Of a DNA stretch of 64,000 bases, positions 48,768 to 58,305 are shown one piece after another (positions within the stretch are counted from its first letter, which is position 1; each line of letters starts with the position of its first letter). The stretch is from Schlesneria paludicola DSM 18645 (GTDB lineage: Bacteria > Planctomycetota > Planctomycetia > Planctomycetales > Planctomycetaceae): positions 3,114,716 through 3,178,715 of the forward strand of contig NZ_JH636434.1 in assembly GCF_000255655.1 (NCBI RefSeq), in the 5' to 3' direction. The translations under genes and the position numbers were made by a program. The notes under the pieces were generated by a model. That model did not search any database and was not told the origin of the DNA. It saw nothing but the letters and a program-made list of their open reading frames with translations.

Positions 48768-50288
48768 ATGGCCGAGATCTTGGCCCTCAGTTGGGATCGA
48801 AAGCAGCTCAGCGGACTGGAAGTTGTTCCGTCGGTTGCCGGCCCTCGCGTTGTGAAGGGGTTCAGGGTCGACTGGCCTGAACAGCCACCTACGGCCGAAT
48901 GGCTACGCGGAACGTTGCAACGATTTGAAATTAAAGCGCGGCATGTCGCCATCGCAATTCCTCGCGAAGATGTCGTTTTGCGATTGTTGGAATTGCCCAG
49001 TGTTCCCGATGATGAACTGCCCACGCTGGTCCGCTTTCAGGCCGCTGCGCGCACCGCTCAGTCGATCGATCAACTACTGCTCGACTACCTACCGCTCCCA
49101 TCACGTCCGGGCGTCGCTCAAAAAGAGGTCTGGCTGGCGACAACATCACTGGCCACGGTCGCCCCGATTCGAAGTTTATTGAGCGAAGCCGGGCTGGACG
49201 TGGTTCAACTGACGCTCAGTTCACTGTGCCTGTCTGAACTGATTGCGCGAGGTGCGACACGGCGGTCGCTTGATCCGGCGGAAGCGAGTCTGGTCGTTCT
49301 ACGGCAGGGAGCTCGGATGGAGTTGGCGGTCGTTTGCCAACAGCAGTTGATTGCGGCCCATGCGGTGAAATGGTCCTCAATAAACGAGATTCCTCCCGTC
49401 ACCAAAATGCTGGCGGAAGTCTCGCGAGTCCTTGTCCAAGTGCAGGCGTGGCTGCCCAATGGGACGTTGCAGCGCGCCTGGGTTCTCGGTGACGATGTCG
49501 ACGTGGGTGAATTGCCTGCGGCGATCCAGCAGCGCTGGAACTGTTCCGTCGAACGGTTCGATCCGTGGCGCGACGGACATGTGGCATTGGGGTCGACCAA
49601 GATCGACGGCGCGTCGACGGAATTCGCGATTGCGACAGGACTCGCTCTGATCCAGTCCCATCCGCTGACGCCAAAAATCGATTTGCTACATCCCCGTCAG
49701 CCGCCTCGCAAGCGAGATCCCCGTAAGCCATTGATGGCAGTCGGTGCCGTAGCGGCTCTGGTGCTGACCGCGCTCGCAATGGGAATTATGCACCAAGGAC
49801 TGGTGGGGATGGACGCGCGCATCAAGGAATTACGAACAGAAGACAACCAGTTAGGCCTCCGCGTGAAAGAAAGCGAGCCAACGCTGGAGGCCGCCAAAAA
49901 CGTCGAAGACTGGCAGTCACGCAACATCAACCAATTGAATCAGATCGGCGAGCTCTATCAGTTGATGCATGGAACACCGCGGGTCCTGGTCAGTGAATAC
50001 AAGTTCTCGCCCGGTTTGGGCAACGTGTTGGGACGATTGAAAACGACCGGGATGGCGAAAAGCCGAGCCGATGCCGAGCAACTTGGACAAAGCCTGGCAG
50101 ACTTGCCCAAGTTCAGCGTGTCGCCAAGCTCCGCCCCCGGAATGAGTCGTGACTCGGAATATGTCAGTCGCTTTGAACTCGAAGCCGATCTGGTGGCAGT
50201 CAAGCTGAAGCCGAAACCCGCGGCCAAACCCGCCATCGTGCCCCCCGTTTCGAATCAACCCGCATCGTCAGCGAACCCAGGCCAATAG
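48768..50288 (+). CDS. PilM-PilN-like fusion (pilus / type II secretion assembly protein)
   Basis: 506 residues from ATG 48768 (AAGGG 7 bases upstream). Residues 1-300 resemble the actin-like ATPase fold of PilM/GspL: LALSWDRKQLSG, VAIAIPREDVVLRLLELP, EVWLATTSLATVAPI and AEASLVVLRQGARMELAVV. A basic stretch (RKRDPRKP) leads into one membrane helix (about 322-343). A coiled coil follows (MDARIKELRTEDNQLGLRVKESE), then a small periplasmic domain as in PilN/GspL. So cytoplasmic PilM and membrane PilN appear joined in one chain, as in GspL. The next gene supplies PilO- and PilP-like parts. Confidence 0.75.
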   Translation: MAEILALSWDRKQLSGLEVVPSVAGPRVVKGFRVDWPEQPPTAEWLRGTLQRFEIKARHVAIAIPREDVVLRLLELPSVPDDELPTLVRFQAAARTAQSIDQLLLDYLPLPSRPGVAQKEVWLATTSLATVAPIRSLLSEAGLDVVQLTLSSLCLSELIARGATRRSLDPAEASLVVLRQGARMELAVVCQQQLIAAHAVKWSSINEIPPVTKMLAEVSRVLVQVQAWLPNGTLQRAWVLGDDVDVGELPAAIQQRWNCSVERFDPWRDGHVALGSTKIDGASTEFAIATGLALIQSHPLTPKIDLLHPRQPPRKRDPRKPLMAVGAVAALVLTALAMGIMHQGLVGMDARIKELRTEDNQLGLRVKESEPTLEAAKNVEDWQSRNINQLNQIGELYQLMHGTPRVLVSEYKFSPGLGNVLGRLKTTGMAKSRADAEQLGQSLADLPKFSVSPSSAPGMSRDSEYVSRFELEADLVAVKLKPKPAAKPAIVPPVSNQPASSANPGQ

Positions 50289-50326
50289 TCGGCGGGCCAA
50301 TCCTGGCCCGTTTGCGGAAGTGAAAG

Positions 50327-52027
50327 ATGCAGCGTCGTCAACAATATCTGCTCGGTGGTTTGATTGCCGTTGTCCTCATCTGGCAGGGTAGCGGATGGGT
50401 CGCGTCTGCGATTTTTGGCCCCTTTGAAACACGTCGCGAGGAACTGACCCGCCTGCAGCAGGCCGTTGCCGACAAGGGAGACAAGCTGCTGTCGCTGGCC
50501 CGCGCTCGAAAGTTACTCAAGGAATGGCAAGCGATCAGCCTTCCTCCCGACGATCTCGCCAAATCGAAAAAGCCGAGCGCCCGGGATGCACAGCGGCTTT
50601 ACATGCAATGGCTGACCGATCTGGCACAGCTTTGTGGGTTCGAAGAGCTTAAGGTGACGACCAGCGGCCAAACCCAAAAGGGGAATGTCTACATTGCTGT
50701 CGTCGTCAAATTGGATGCCGAAGCAAAGTACGATCAACTGGTCCGATTTCTGGACCTGTTCTATCGGACGGAACTGATGCACCGCGTCACGTCACTCACG
50801 ATCTCCAACAAGGTATTTGAGGGCGACCCCGCACTGAAGATCAGTCTCGATGCCGAAGGCCTGGCACTGATCGCAGCTCCTTCCCGACGCACGATTTTCC
50901 CTCAGACCGTTCTTGATGCCGACATCTCTGATAGCGACACGACACTCGAAGTGGTCTCATCGACCGGATTCCCGAAAGAACCCGGCTTTCGGGTCCAGGT
51001 GCTGAACGAATTTCTGAAGGTCGTGGAGATGAATGGCAACCGCTGGACGGTCGAGCGAGGTGTGGAACGCACCGTTCCGAGTGCGGCAGCAGAAGGAACG
51101 ACGATCGATCTGGTGCGAATGAAGCCCGAGCAATCTGAACGGACACTGGAAGAATTTCGCGCGTTGATCGCGAGCAACATCTTCGTCAAACCGCCGCCGG
51201 CATACCGAATGAAGCTCATGGCTTCGGGAGAAAAAGTGCTGACCCGTGGCAAATCGCTCGACTTCACCATTGGGGTTTCGGGTTACGACACATCACAAGG
51301 GAAGCCTGAATTCGCGGTGGTCGGTACGGCCCCACCAGGTCTGAAGTTGGATCGATTTGGCAAAGTCAGTTGGAAGCCTGCCGATGACATTCCAGCTGGG
51401 CGATATGAGCTCAAATTCGAAGTTCGTCATCCTTCAGCCCCCCAAGGCCAAATGGCAGAGACGCAAGCCATCCGCCTGCGAGACCCCAAGACTCCGCCCA
51501 AGCTTGTTACAGACCAGACACCAAAGGTTTACCTGAACCGCGAGTGGAAGTTTCAACCCGAGCTGACCAAGTCGGATGACAATCCGTCGACCTATACATG
51601 GAAACTGGGCGACCGAGCCCCTGCGGGACTGGCGATTAACGCCAAGACAGGCGAACTGACATGGACGCCGGGTGACGAAATCGCCATCGGCGAATTGCCC
51701 GTTGCCATGATCATCAGCGACAATGATTCGCCGCCTCAAGCAACAACACTGACATTGAAACTGAACGTTCAGGACGACGCCGCGCAGTTCACGCGATTAA
51801 CGGGGATCTTCGCACTCGGCGACAACAAACGGGCCCTGCTGACAGATCAGTCAACCGATCGGAAGACCGAGCTGCACGAAGGGGACGCATTTGCCATTTC
51901 GGACCTGCAGGGAACAATCAAACAAATTGACCGCAAGTTCCTGATCATGACCCTGGGGCAGCGTGAAATTCGCTGGGACATGGGACAATCACTCCGCGAA
52001 GCCCAGGCGCGTCTTAAAGGCAATTGA
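50327..52027 (+). CDS. PilO-like protein with Ig-like repeats and PilP-like C-terminus
   Basis: 566 residues. A membrane helix (about 8-28) and coiled coil (33-62) precede a ferredoxin-like region (about 88-185, IAVVVKLDAEAKYDQLVRFLDLFYRTELMHRV), the PilO/GspM pattern. Two tandem Ig-like repeats of the putative-Ig/cadherin type follow (about 300-390 and 400-485), each ending GxVSWKPADD.PAGRY or GELTWTPGDE.AIGELP. The last ~75 residues (GIFALGDNKRALLTDQSTDRK ... LREAQARL) resemble the PilP/GspC domain that contacts the secretin. Together with the upstream gene it would form a condensed PilMNOP. No secretin, ATPase or PilC gene lies nearby. Confidence 0.65.
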   Translation: MQRRQQYLLGGLIAVVLIWQGSGWVASAIFGPFETRREELTRLQQAVADKGDKLLSLARARKLLKEWQAISLPPDDLAKSKKPSARDAQRLYMQWLTDLAQLCGFEELKVTTSGQTQKGNVYIAVVVKLDAEAKYDQLVRFLDLFYRTELMHRVTSLTISNKVFEGDPALKISLDAEGLALIAAPSRRTIFPQTVLDADISDSDTTLEVVSSTGFPKEPGFRVQVLNEFLKVVEMNGNRWTVERGVERTVPSAAAEGTTIDLVRMKPEQSERTLEEFRALIASNIFVKPPPAYRMKLMASGEKVLTRGKSLDFTIGVSGYDTSQGKPEFAVVGTAPPGLKLDRFGKVSWKPADDIPAGRYELKFEVRHPSAPQGQMAETQAIRLRDPKTPPKLVTDQTPKVYLNREWKFQPELTKSDDNPSTYTWKLGDRAPAGLAINAKTGELTWTPGDEIAIGELPVAMIISDNDSPPQATTLTLKLNVQDDAAQFTRLTGIFALGDNKRALLTDQSTDRKTELHEGDAFAISDLQGTIKQIDRKFLIMTLGQREIRWDMGQSLREAQARLKGN

Positions 52028-52155
52028 TTCAATTGCTGACTCCGAGACGTTCGTGTCATCGCGGTAGCGTGTCGTTCTCCGGTGGAATGAGTCTCACAAC
52101 GGATTCGCGGAGATGACGGAAAGGACGACAACAGTGTCAGATGCACTGTGCGTGA

Positions 52156-52893
52156 ATGGCATTCGTGCGTTACGATTTGGACATGTCAGACAAATACGAA
52201 CCAACACCGATCGATTCCCACTCGGGCCACTCCGTGCCGGATGGCAGCGCGGAACATAGCGAAATCGTCCAGCGAATCCTCACTGGCGATCAAGAAGCAT
52301 TGGGTGAGCTATTCGCAATCTACCGTCCCCGACTTTGGCGGCTGGTCACATTTCGTTTGCACCCCAGCCTGCAAGGACGAATCGACGCGGAAGACGTGCT
52401 GCAGGACGCATGGTTGCGGGCCATCGAACGAATCGATCATTTTTACGAAGGCGCGGGCGAGTCATTTCTGTGGTTTCGTACCATCGTGACTCAAACGCTG
52501 ATCGATTTGCAGCGGTTTCATCTCGGGGCGCGAAAACGATCTGCCACGCGTGAGCAATCCATCAATGGAGGTTGGACATCCGCTTCGACGTCGTCATGCC
52601 TGGCCTTCCATTTGTCGGATTCGGCTCGCTCCCCCAGCAGTAATGCGTCGCATGCCGAGCTGACAAAGCAACTCGATTCGGTGTTGCTCGGCATGAACGA
52701 AGTGGATCGCGAGATTCTGGCACTTCGCCATTTCGAAGCGCTCAACAACAATGAAGTTGCCAAACTGCTGAACCTTTCGGAACAGGCGGCCAGCGTACGC
52801 TACATCCGGGCACTCGGCCGTCTGAAACAAATCCTCGAACTGGTCCTTCCAGACGCATTTGATTCAAAAGTCAGCAAGAAGGCGAATGGGTGA
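52156..52893 (+). CDS. ECF-type RNA polymerase sigma factor
   Basis: 245 residues from ATG 52156; ATG 52183 is equally possible. Sigma region 2 is visible around 55-115 (LFAIYRPRLWRLVTFRL, DAEDVLQDAWLRAI, FLWFRTIVTQTLID) and region 4 near 180-235 (MNEVDREILALRHFEALNNNEVAKLLNLSEQAASVRYIRALGRLK). A Ser-rich linker joins them. No anti-sigma factor is adjacent; instead a Ser/Thr kinase gene overlaps its end by 8 bases, an arrangement typical of planctomycete kinase-linked ECF groups. The kinase may control this sigma factor by phosphorylation. Confidence 0.88.
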   Translation: MAFVRYDLDMSDKYEPTPIDSHSGHSVPDGSAEHSEIVQRILTGDQEALGELFAIYRPRLWRLVTFRLHPSLQGRIDAEDVLQDAWLRAIERIDHFYEGAGESFLWFRTIVTQTLIDLQRFHLGARKRSATREQSINGGWTSASTSSCLAFHLSDSARSPSSNASHAELTKQLDSVLLGMNEVDREILALRHFEALNNNEVAKLLNLSEQAASVRYIRALGRLKQILELVLPDAFDSKVSKKANG

Positions 52894-54088
52894 CGGCGTG
52901 CCTGAACCGCCCAAGCAAGACGTCGACCTGAATGCGCGCGATCCGCTCGAAGTGGCATTGTCCGAGTTCACCGAGGAAAAGCGGCAAGGACAGTCACCTT
53001 CGATCGAAGCCTATGCCCTGCGATATCCCCAATTGGCGAACGAAATTCGCGACCTCTTTCCGCTCGTCGAAAACTTGGAACGGTGGAAAGATGACAAAGA
53101 GGTCGAGTGTTTGAGGCGAAATGTTCCTCGACATTTTTCCTTTGATCGCCTGGGCGAGTACCAGCTCATTCATGAATTGGGACGCGGCGGATTGGGAGTC
53201 GTGTTCGAGGCCGTTCATGCCATCTCGCAGCGGACGGTTGCAATCAAGCTTCTGCCTTGGCGTTTCGCCGCAGATATGTCGACGTGGAAAGACCATCTGC
53301 AGCGCGAAGCATCCACGATCGCACAGCTCAGACACCCCAACATCGTCCCGATCTACTCTTTCTCTGAGGACCAGGGCTACTACTATTATGTCATGCAGTT
53401 CGTCGACGGCGCGGGACTCGACAAAGTCATTCAGGACCTGAAGCGATCTCGAATGAAACAGCACACCGCCAGACGAGTCAGCAGTTTCGCGCGCCCCGTC
53501 CACGCCAACTTGGCCCACGATTCATGGCGTGGATTTGCGAAGCTCGCCGAAGAAGTCGCGAAGGCACTGGCGTACGCGCATCAGCAGGGCGTCGTGCACA
53601 ATGACATCAAGCCATCAAACCTTTTAGTGCAAGCGAATGGACAGGTCATCGTGACCGATTTTGGAATCGGCCGCCTCGATCACAGCGAGCTTGCCGATGG
53701 AGACGACCGCGAGATCCGTACGTTGATGTACATGGCCCCCGAACGCTGGAATGGTCCGGGAACTCCACGCAGCGATGTCTATTCGCTGGGAGTCACCCTT
53801 TATGAATTGGTCACGCAGACACCTCTGTTCGATCTCGCGCGGCGGTCACAACTGGTGAACGCAATCCTGAAGCACGAACCACTCAACCCGCGCCGCCGCC
53901 GCCCCGATGTCCCCGAACAATTAGAACGGATCATTTTGAAAGCGATGGCAAAAGACGCGCGGGATCGCTACACCTCCGCCACAGAGATGGCTGAAGACCT
54001 GCGTCGCTTTATCGACCGACGTCCGATCAAGGCGACGGACAAAGGCCTCGTTCGACGTCTGGTTGACTGGTTTCGAAGCCGAAGATGA
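52886..54088 (+). CDS. Ser/Thr protein kinase with HND catalytic loop
   Basis: 400 residues from ATG 52886 (AGAAGG just upstream), overlapping the sigma gene by 8 bases. An N-terminal helical region (1-85) precedes the kinase domain: GRGGLGVVFEA (99-109), VAIK with K121, E141, the catalytic loop H238-N-D240-IKPSN, DFG 258-260 and APE 284-286. HRD is replaced by HND, but the catalytic Asp, Lys and Asn remain, so it is probably active and non-RD regulated. No membrane helix or sensor domain follows; the protein ends in a basic tail. Co-translation suggests that the sigma factor is its target. Confidence 0.9.
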   Translation: MGDGVPEPPKQDVDLNARDPLEVALSEFTEEKRQGQSPSIEAYALRYPQLANEIRDLFPLVENLERWKDDKEVECLRRNVPRHFSFDRLGEYQLIHELGRGGLGVVFEAVHAISQRTVAIKLLPWRFAADMSTWKDHLQREASTIAQLRHPNIVPIYSFSEDQGYYYYVMQFVDGAGLDKVIQDLKRSRMKQHTARRVSSFARPVHANLAHDSWRGFAKLAEEVAKALAYAHQQGVVHNDIKPSNLLVQANGQVIVTDFGIGRLDHSELADGDDREIRTLMYMAPERWNGPGTPRSDVYSLGVTLYELVTQTPLFDLARRSQLVNAILKHEPLNPRRRRPDVPEQLERIILKAMAKDARDRYTSATEMAEDLRRFIDRRPIKATDKGLVRRLVDWFRSRR

Positions 54089-54168
54089 TGTTCGGTGCAC
54101 GTCCAATTGCGAATGCCCAATCACGTCCGTTCCTGATGAAGTTTGTCCGCTGGTCTTGAGAACTGATC

Positions 54169-54915
54169 ATGTCGAGCGAAAAGGCCGAGGGACTGATTCT
54201 GCGTGTCACCGACTTCAGTGAAACGAGTCGGATCGTCGTGCTTTTCACGCGCGAATTTGGGAAGATTTCGGGGTTGGCGAAGGGTGGACGCAAGCTGAAG
54301 GGACCGTTTGAATCCGCTCTTGACCTTCTCGCGACATGTCAGATAGTGTTCCTACGTAAGAGTTCATCCGGCCTTGATTTGCTGACAGAAGCCAAGCTTG
54401 TTTCTCGGTTCCATCCGCAGGAACGGGACTTGGTCTGCCTGTATGCAGGCTATTACGTTGCTGAATTATTGCTGGGACTGACAGAAGATTACGACCCCCA
54501 TCTCGCGCTGTATGTTGCAGCTCAAGATGCGCTCGAAATGTTTCGAAACACCGAATCAACGATGTTAGGTGTTGTGCGGTTTGAACTGGTCTTATTAAGA
54601 GAGATTGGACAGTTACCTGATTTTGAGAACTGTGCCGCCTGCGGCGCAGAGCTGACCGAAGGGCGAACGTTTGGCTTCTGGGTTTCCGAAGGCGGACTGA
54701 TTTGCCCTGATTGCCAGCGAGAAGAATACACGCAAATTTCGATACATGCCGGTACGGCCGCTGCATTGCGGTTGCTGGCCGGTGAAAGCGAGCAAGCCTG
54801 GAAGCGGCTGAACCTTGCACCACAGCAGTTGAAAGAAGTCAAACACGTCACGACATCTGCCATTAGCCACGTCCTTGGCCGTCGCCCGAAAATGTTGAAG
54901 TATCTCGATACCTGA
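54169..54915 (+). CDS. recO: DNA repair protein RecO
   Basis: 248 residues. The OB-fold N-terminus (EGLILRVTDFSETSRIVVLFTREFGKISGLAKGGRKLKG) and the helical C-terminus are typical. A zinc site is present: CAACG and CPDC (about residues 156-159 and 183-186). RecO works with RecR and RecF to load RecA at gaps. It lies 80 bases after the kinase gene and 38 bases before the lipoprotein gene on the same strand. Confidence 0.92.
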   Translation: MSSEKAEGLILRVTDFSETSRIVVLFTREFGKISGLAKGGRKLKGPFESALDLLATCQIVFLRKSSSGLDLLTEAKLVSRFHPQERDLVCLYAGYYVAELLLGLTEDYDPHLALYVAAQDALEMFRNTESTMLGVVRFELVLLREIGQLPDFENCAACGAELTEGRTFGFWVSEGGLICPDCQREEYTQISIHAGTAAALRLLAGESEQAWKRLNLAPQQLKEVKHVTTSAISHVLGRRPKMLKYLDT

Positions 54916-54952
54916 CCCACGTCAGACCACGTTGTTCCGGTCATGGATGACC

Positions 54953-56536
54953 ATGCACAATTTGCTAACACAACAATCTGCGACCAGAAAAAGACTCGCA
55001 ATCTGGGTCTTGTCCGCATCGCATTTTGCGGTGGGGTGTGCGTCTCCGTGGGAAAAGTCGGCACTTCTCAAGGACTCCACGCCGGACATCAGTCGAATCC
55101 AGGGACCGACCCAGCGTTCGTTGGCCAACGTCTTCAGAAAGAAGCAAGACGAAGAAGGCCTGATGGACGGAGATTCACTTAAGCCGATCAAGGGCACGCC
55201 TGAGTACCTCGAGGCAACCGAGCTCTTCAAAGCCGAGAAATACGACGAAGCGCAGGCCGCATTCAAAAAGGTCGCGAAGAAATTCAAAAAGAGTGAAATC
55301 CGCGAAGATGCGCTCTTCATGGAAGCCGAAGCGGCCTGGAAACGTGAACACTATGCGACGGCACACGATGCCTATGCCGTGTTGCTGAAGGAATATCCGT
55401 CCACACGCCATTTAAACGTCGTCAGCGAACGGATGTTCAAACTCGGCCGGATGTGGCTCGACTTCCCGGAAGTGGCGAATCTAGGCGAGATCCAGCGTGT
55501 GAACTTCGACGATCCCACGAAGGCCCTTCCCTCGGAAGAACCACCCAAGGTTCCAAAAGCGCCACCGATCTTCGTCCCAAATTTCAGCGACAAATCGAAA
55601 CCGCTATTTGATACTCCAGGCAACGGCGTCGCCGCACTCTCTGCCGTGTGGATGAATGACCCCACGGGCCCGTTGGCCGACGACGCAATGATGCTGGTGG
55701 CTAGTTATCACGCCCGCAAAGGGAACTACGTCGAAGCCGATCGTTATTTCCAGATGCTGCGCGAGACATTTCCGAGTAGCCCCCACGTCCAGAATGCGTT
55801 CGTGCTGGGTTCACATGTGAAATTGATGTCCTATCAAGGCCCCGCCTATGACGGTCGGACGCTTCAAGAAGCACAACTGTTGAAAGAGAGCACACTGAAG
55901 CTCTATCCCAACCTGCCTGATCAGGAGCGGTTAAAAGAAGAACTTGCGATGATCCAGGATGAGGAAGCCTTGCGAACCTGGGTGAATGCCAAGTTCTACT
56001 TGAAAAAGGGAAAAAAACGCTCGGCCGCCATCTTTTGTCACGAAGTCATCACTCAATATCCCAAGTCGCGGTATGCGAACGAAGCCCGGGAGATGTTGTT
56101 GCAGTTGGGCCCCGAGTACGTCAGCGGTGCTGCCTTCCTGACGTCCATCGACGACAAAAAGCCTGGGTCGCTTGAACAGATTCTCGAAGCGCCACCATCC
56201 TTCCATCTCAAGCGATATCCGCTGGTCGGGCCCGAACGCGAAAATCCGTACGCCCCTGCCGCAAAAGGTGCGAAACGCAAATCGAAGACCAACGTGGCCA
56301 CGAACACACCGTCAACTCCACCTCGCCGCCCCACTCAGGTCGTCGAGCGTGATGCGGACGAGGACGACGAAACGATGGTGGAAGACGAGCGTCCCACGAA
56401 AACACGCGTCGAACCTGCCCCCAAGTCACGCCGACGCTGGCCGTTCGGTTCGCCGCCAGAAAAATTACCCGAAGATTCCGACTCGGACGCCAAAGAACTT
56501 AGTCCTGAGACCAGCGGCCGAGCTCGAATCCGATAA
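54953..56536 (+). CDS. Lipoprotein with BamD-like TPR repeats and basic, Pro-rich tail
   Basis: 527 residues from ATG 54953 (ATG 54947 is in frame just before). A signal with lipobox AVGC (about residues 26-29) gives a lipid-anchored protein. TPR-like repeats follow: AEKYDEAQAAFKKVAKKFKKSEIREDALFMEAEAAWKREHYATAHDAYAVLLKEYP, and later copies from about 225 to 400, like BamD/YbgF. BamD helps insert beta-barrel proteins in the outer membrane. The C-terminal ~110 residues are charged and disordered, and the length is about twice that of BamD. lptE follows immediately. Confidence 0.75.
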   Translation: MHNLLTQQSATRKRLAIWVLSASHFAVGCASPWEKSALLKDSTPDISRIQGPTQRSLANVFRKKQDEEGLMDGDSLKPIKGTPEYLEATELFKAEKYDEAQAAFKKVAKKFKKSEIREDALFMEAEAAWKREHYATAHDAYAVLLKEYPSTRHLNVVSERMFKLGRMWLDFPEVANLGEIQRVNFDDPTKALPSEEPPKVPKAPPIFVPNFSDKSKPLFDTPGNGVAALSAVWMNDPTGPLADDAMMLVASYHARKGNYVEADRYFQMLRETFPSSPHVQNAFVLGSHVKLMSYQGPAYDGRTLQEAQLLKESTLKLYPNLPDQERLKEELAMIQDEEALRTWVNAKFYLKKGKKRSAAIFCHEVITQYPKSRYANEAREMLLQLGPEYVSGAAFLTSIDDKKPGSLEQILEAPPSFHLKRYPLVGPERENPYAPAAKGAKRKSKTNVATNTPSTPPRRPTQVVERDADEDDETMVEDERPTKTRVEPAPKSRRRWPFGSPPEKLPEDSDSDAKELSPETSGRARIR

Positions 56537-56551
56537 CGACGGGCAATCCGG

Positions 56552-57181
56552 ATGAATACGGCACACACTTCCTTCGCGTCTGCGACAATCGTCGATCAGG
56601 TTTCAGTGGCCCGCGTTGCGCAGGCGGAAATCAACTGCAGCCGACCGTCGCGTCGCGCCGCGGCCGTACGCCTTTGCCACTTCTGCGGACTGGTCCTTTC
56701 GCTGTCTTTGACGGGATGCGGATACACGGTCGGTAACAACTTCAGTCGCGATATTCAGACGGTTGCGGTGCCGATTTTCGACAACAAAACGAATCGCCGA
56801 GGGCTTGAGTTCCAACTGACCGAGGCCGTTCAGAAGGAAATCACCAAACGTTCACCGTATCGTCTGGCGAAAGGGACGCAGGCCGATACCCGCCTGACGG
56901 GAACAATCGTCAGCTTCCGCAAGGATGTGCTGGGGGAAACGCGTTTCGACGACGGGCGCGAACTGCAGATTTCGCTGATGGTCAAAGTTCAGTGGGAAGA
57001 TTTAAGGTCCGGCCAGGTTTTGGCTCAGCAAGAAATCCCGCTGTCTCCCGAGGCGATCCCGATGACGTCACAGGCCGAATTTTCACCCGAAGTTGGCCAA
57101 TCACTGGCAACGGCACTCGACGACGCGAATCAGTCGTTGGCCCGCAAGATCGTCAATCTGATGGAACTGCCGTCGCTGTGA
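56552..57181 (+). CDS. lptE: LptE-like outer-membrane assembly lipoprotein
   Basis: 209 residues. A long polar N-terminus (1-38) precedes a signal helix and lipobox LTGC at about 53-56, then GYTVGNNFSRDIQTVAVPIFDNKTNRRGLEFQLTEAVQKEI, the typical LptE/LPS-assembly opening. The remainder (SFRKDVLGETRFDDGRELQISLMVKVQWED) fits the family. LptE partners LptD in LPS transport to the cell surface. The start is 15 bases after the BamD-like gene. Presence of this gene supports an LPS-bearing outer membrane. Confidence 0.85.
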   Translation: MNTAHTSFASATIVDQVSVARVAQAEINCSRPSRRAAAVRLCHFCGLVLSLSLTGCGYTVGNNFSRDIQTVAVPIFDNKTNRRGLEFQLTEAVQKEITKRSPYRLAKGTQADTRLTGTIVSFRKDVLGETRFDDGRELQISLMVKVQWEDLRSGQVLAQQEIPLSPEAIPMTSQAEFSPEVGQSLATALDDANQSLARKIVNLMELPSL

Positions 57182-57206
57182 TCACCGAGTGATTTGTAGC
57201 GAGTTA

Positions 57207-58157
57207 TTACGCCGAATTGGGATCGTTGTTCTCCGGCCGGCCTTCCACGTAGAACCAGTTGTGGATCGGCTGCAGGATCGCTTGAACGTCCTTCAACAGT
57301 TGTTGATCGAGTGGTTCAGCGGCCCACTTGGCCCATTCGCGGATGCGTTCCGGTCGGGCCGATCCTGTGACGCAGGTCGTCATATCAGGGTTGGCAATCG
57401 AGAACTGCAGGGCGAGTTTTGCGAGATCGCTGCCGTGCTTGGCGCAGTGATCGGCGGCCTGCTTCGCAATGCGCCGGACTTCGGGTGTTGCCTTGTGCCA
57501 GGGGGGCAATGGATCGTTCGTCAGCAGCCGAGCGGAAAACGGCGCGGCATTCATGATCCCCACGTTCTTGGATTTCAAATAGGGAACGAGATCGCCGAAC
57601 ATCGTGTTCTGAAGCGTGTAATGATTGTATGACAGGACGACATCCAAGTCGGTCTGATCCAGCACGAATTTGAAAATCTTCATCGGATAGCCCGAGATCC
57701 CGACGAAGCGAACTTTGCCTTGCTTCTGAACCTCTCTGAGTGCTGGCAGGGTTTCGTCGACGATTTGTTGCATCTCGACAAACTCAATGTCATGGCAAAG
57801 GCAAATATCGAGGTACTCAACCCCCATCCGATGCAGACTGACATCGACGCTTTCCACCACGCGGCGGGCCGAGAAATCAAAATGGGATTTGTCGTAGCGT
57901 CCCAGTTTTGTCCCGAGCAGATACCGATCTCGCGGAATCCCTCGCAGAGCCGTTCCCAGCAGCACTTCCGACATGCCGCGTCCGTAGAAGGGCGAGGTAT
58001 CGATAAAGTTCATTCCGACGTCGAGCGCCGCAGGCACGGCTGCAATCGCTTCGTTGATATCCACCGGACGAAACTCGGCACCAAGCGACGACGCACCAAA
58101 ACTCAAGGCCGGCAACTTGAGCCCCGTTTTCCCTAGCGAACGCAGTTCCATGCTCAC
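57207..58157 (-). CDS. Aldo/keto reductase
   Basis: 316 residues of (beta/alpha)8 aldo-keto reductase. GKTGLKLPALSFGASSLG, NFIDTSPFYGRGMSE (Asp and Tyr of the catalytic tetrad), LGTKLGRY (Lys), CLCHDIEF (His) and the NADPH-binding TCVTGSARPERIREW are present. It resembles L-fucose/D-threo-aldose 1-dehydrogenase-like enzymes; the true substrate is unknown. The start is GTG 58157 or ATG 58151. It is convergent with lptE. Confidence 0.88.
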   Translation of the reverse strand: MSMELRSLGKTGLKLPALSFGASSLGAEFRPVDINEAIAAVPAALDVGMNFIDTSPFYGRGMSEVLLGTALRGIPRDRYLLGTKLGRYDKSHFDFSARRVVESVDVSLHRMGVEYLDICLCHDIEFVEMQQIVDETLPALREVQKQGKVRFVGISGYPMKIFKFVLDQTDLDVVLSYNHYTLQNTMFGDLVPYLKSKNVGIMNAAPFSARLLTNDPLPPWHKATPEVRRIAKQAADHCAKHGSDLAKLALQFSIANPDMTTCVTGSARPERIREWAKWAAEPLDQQLLKDVQAILQPIHNWFYVEGRPENNDPNSA

Positions 58158-58305
58158 GACTTTCTTGAAGGGGTAGCGCCCGCTCTTATCTCTGAAATCA
58201 AATCAACATTGATGCGATCTGCGGGGTGATCAACGAATCGCATTCGGCTGTTCCGGCCGGTTCTCTCGGCCCAGGGCACGGTTTTCCATTTTTGTGAGGA
58301 GTGTC

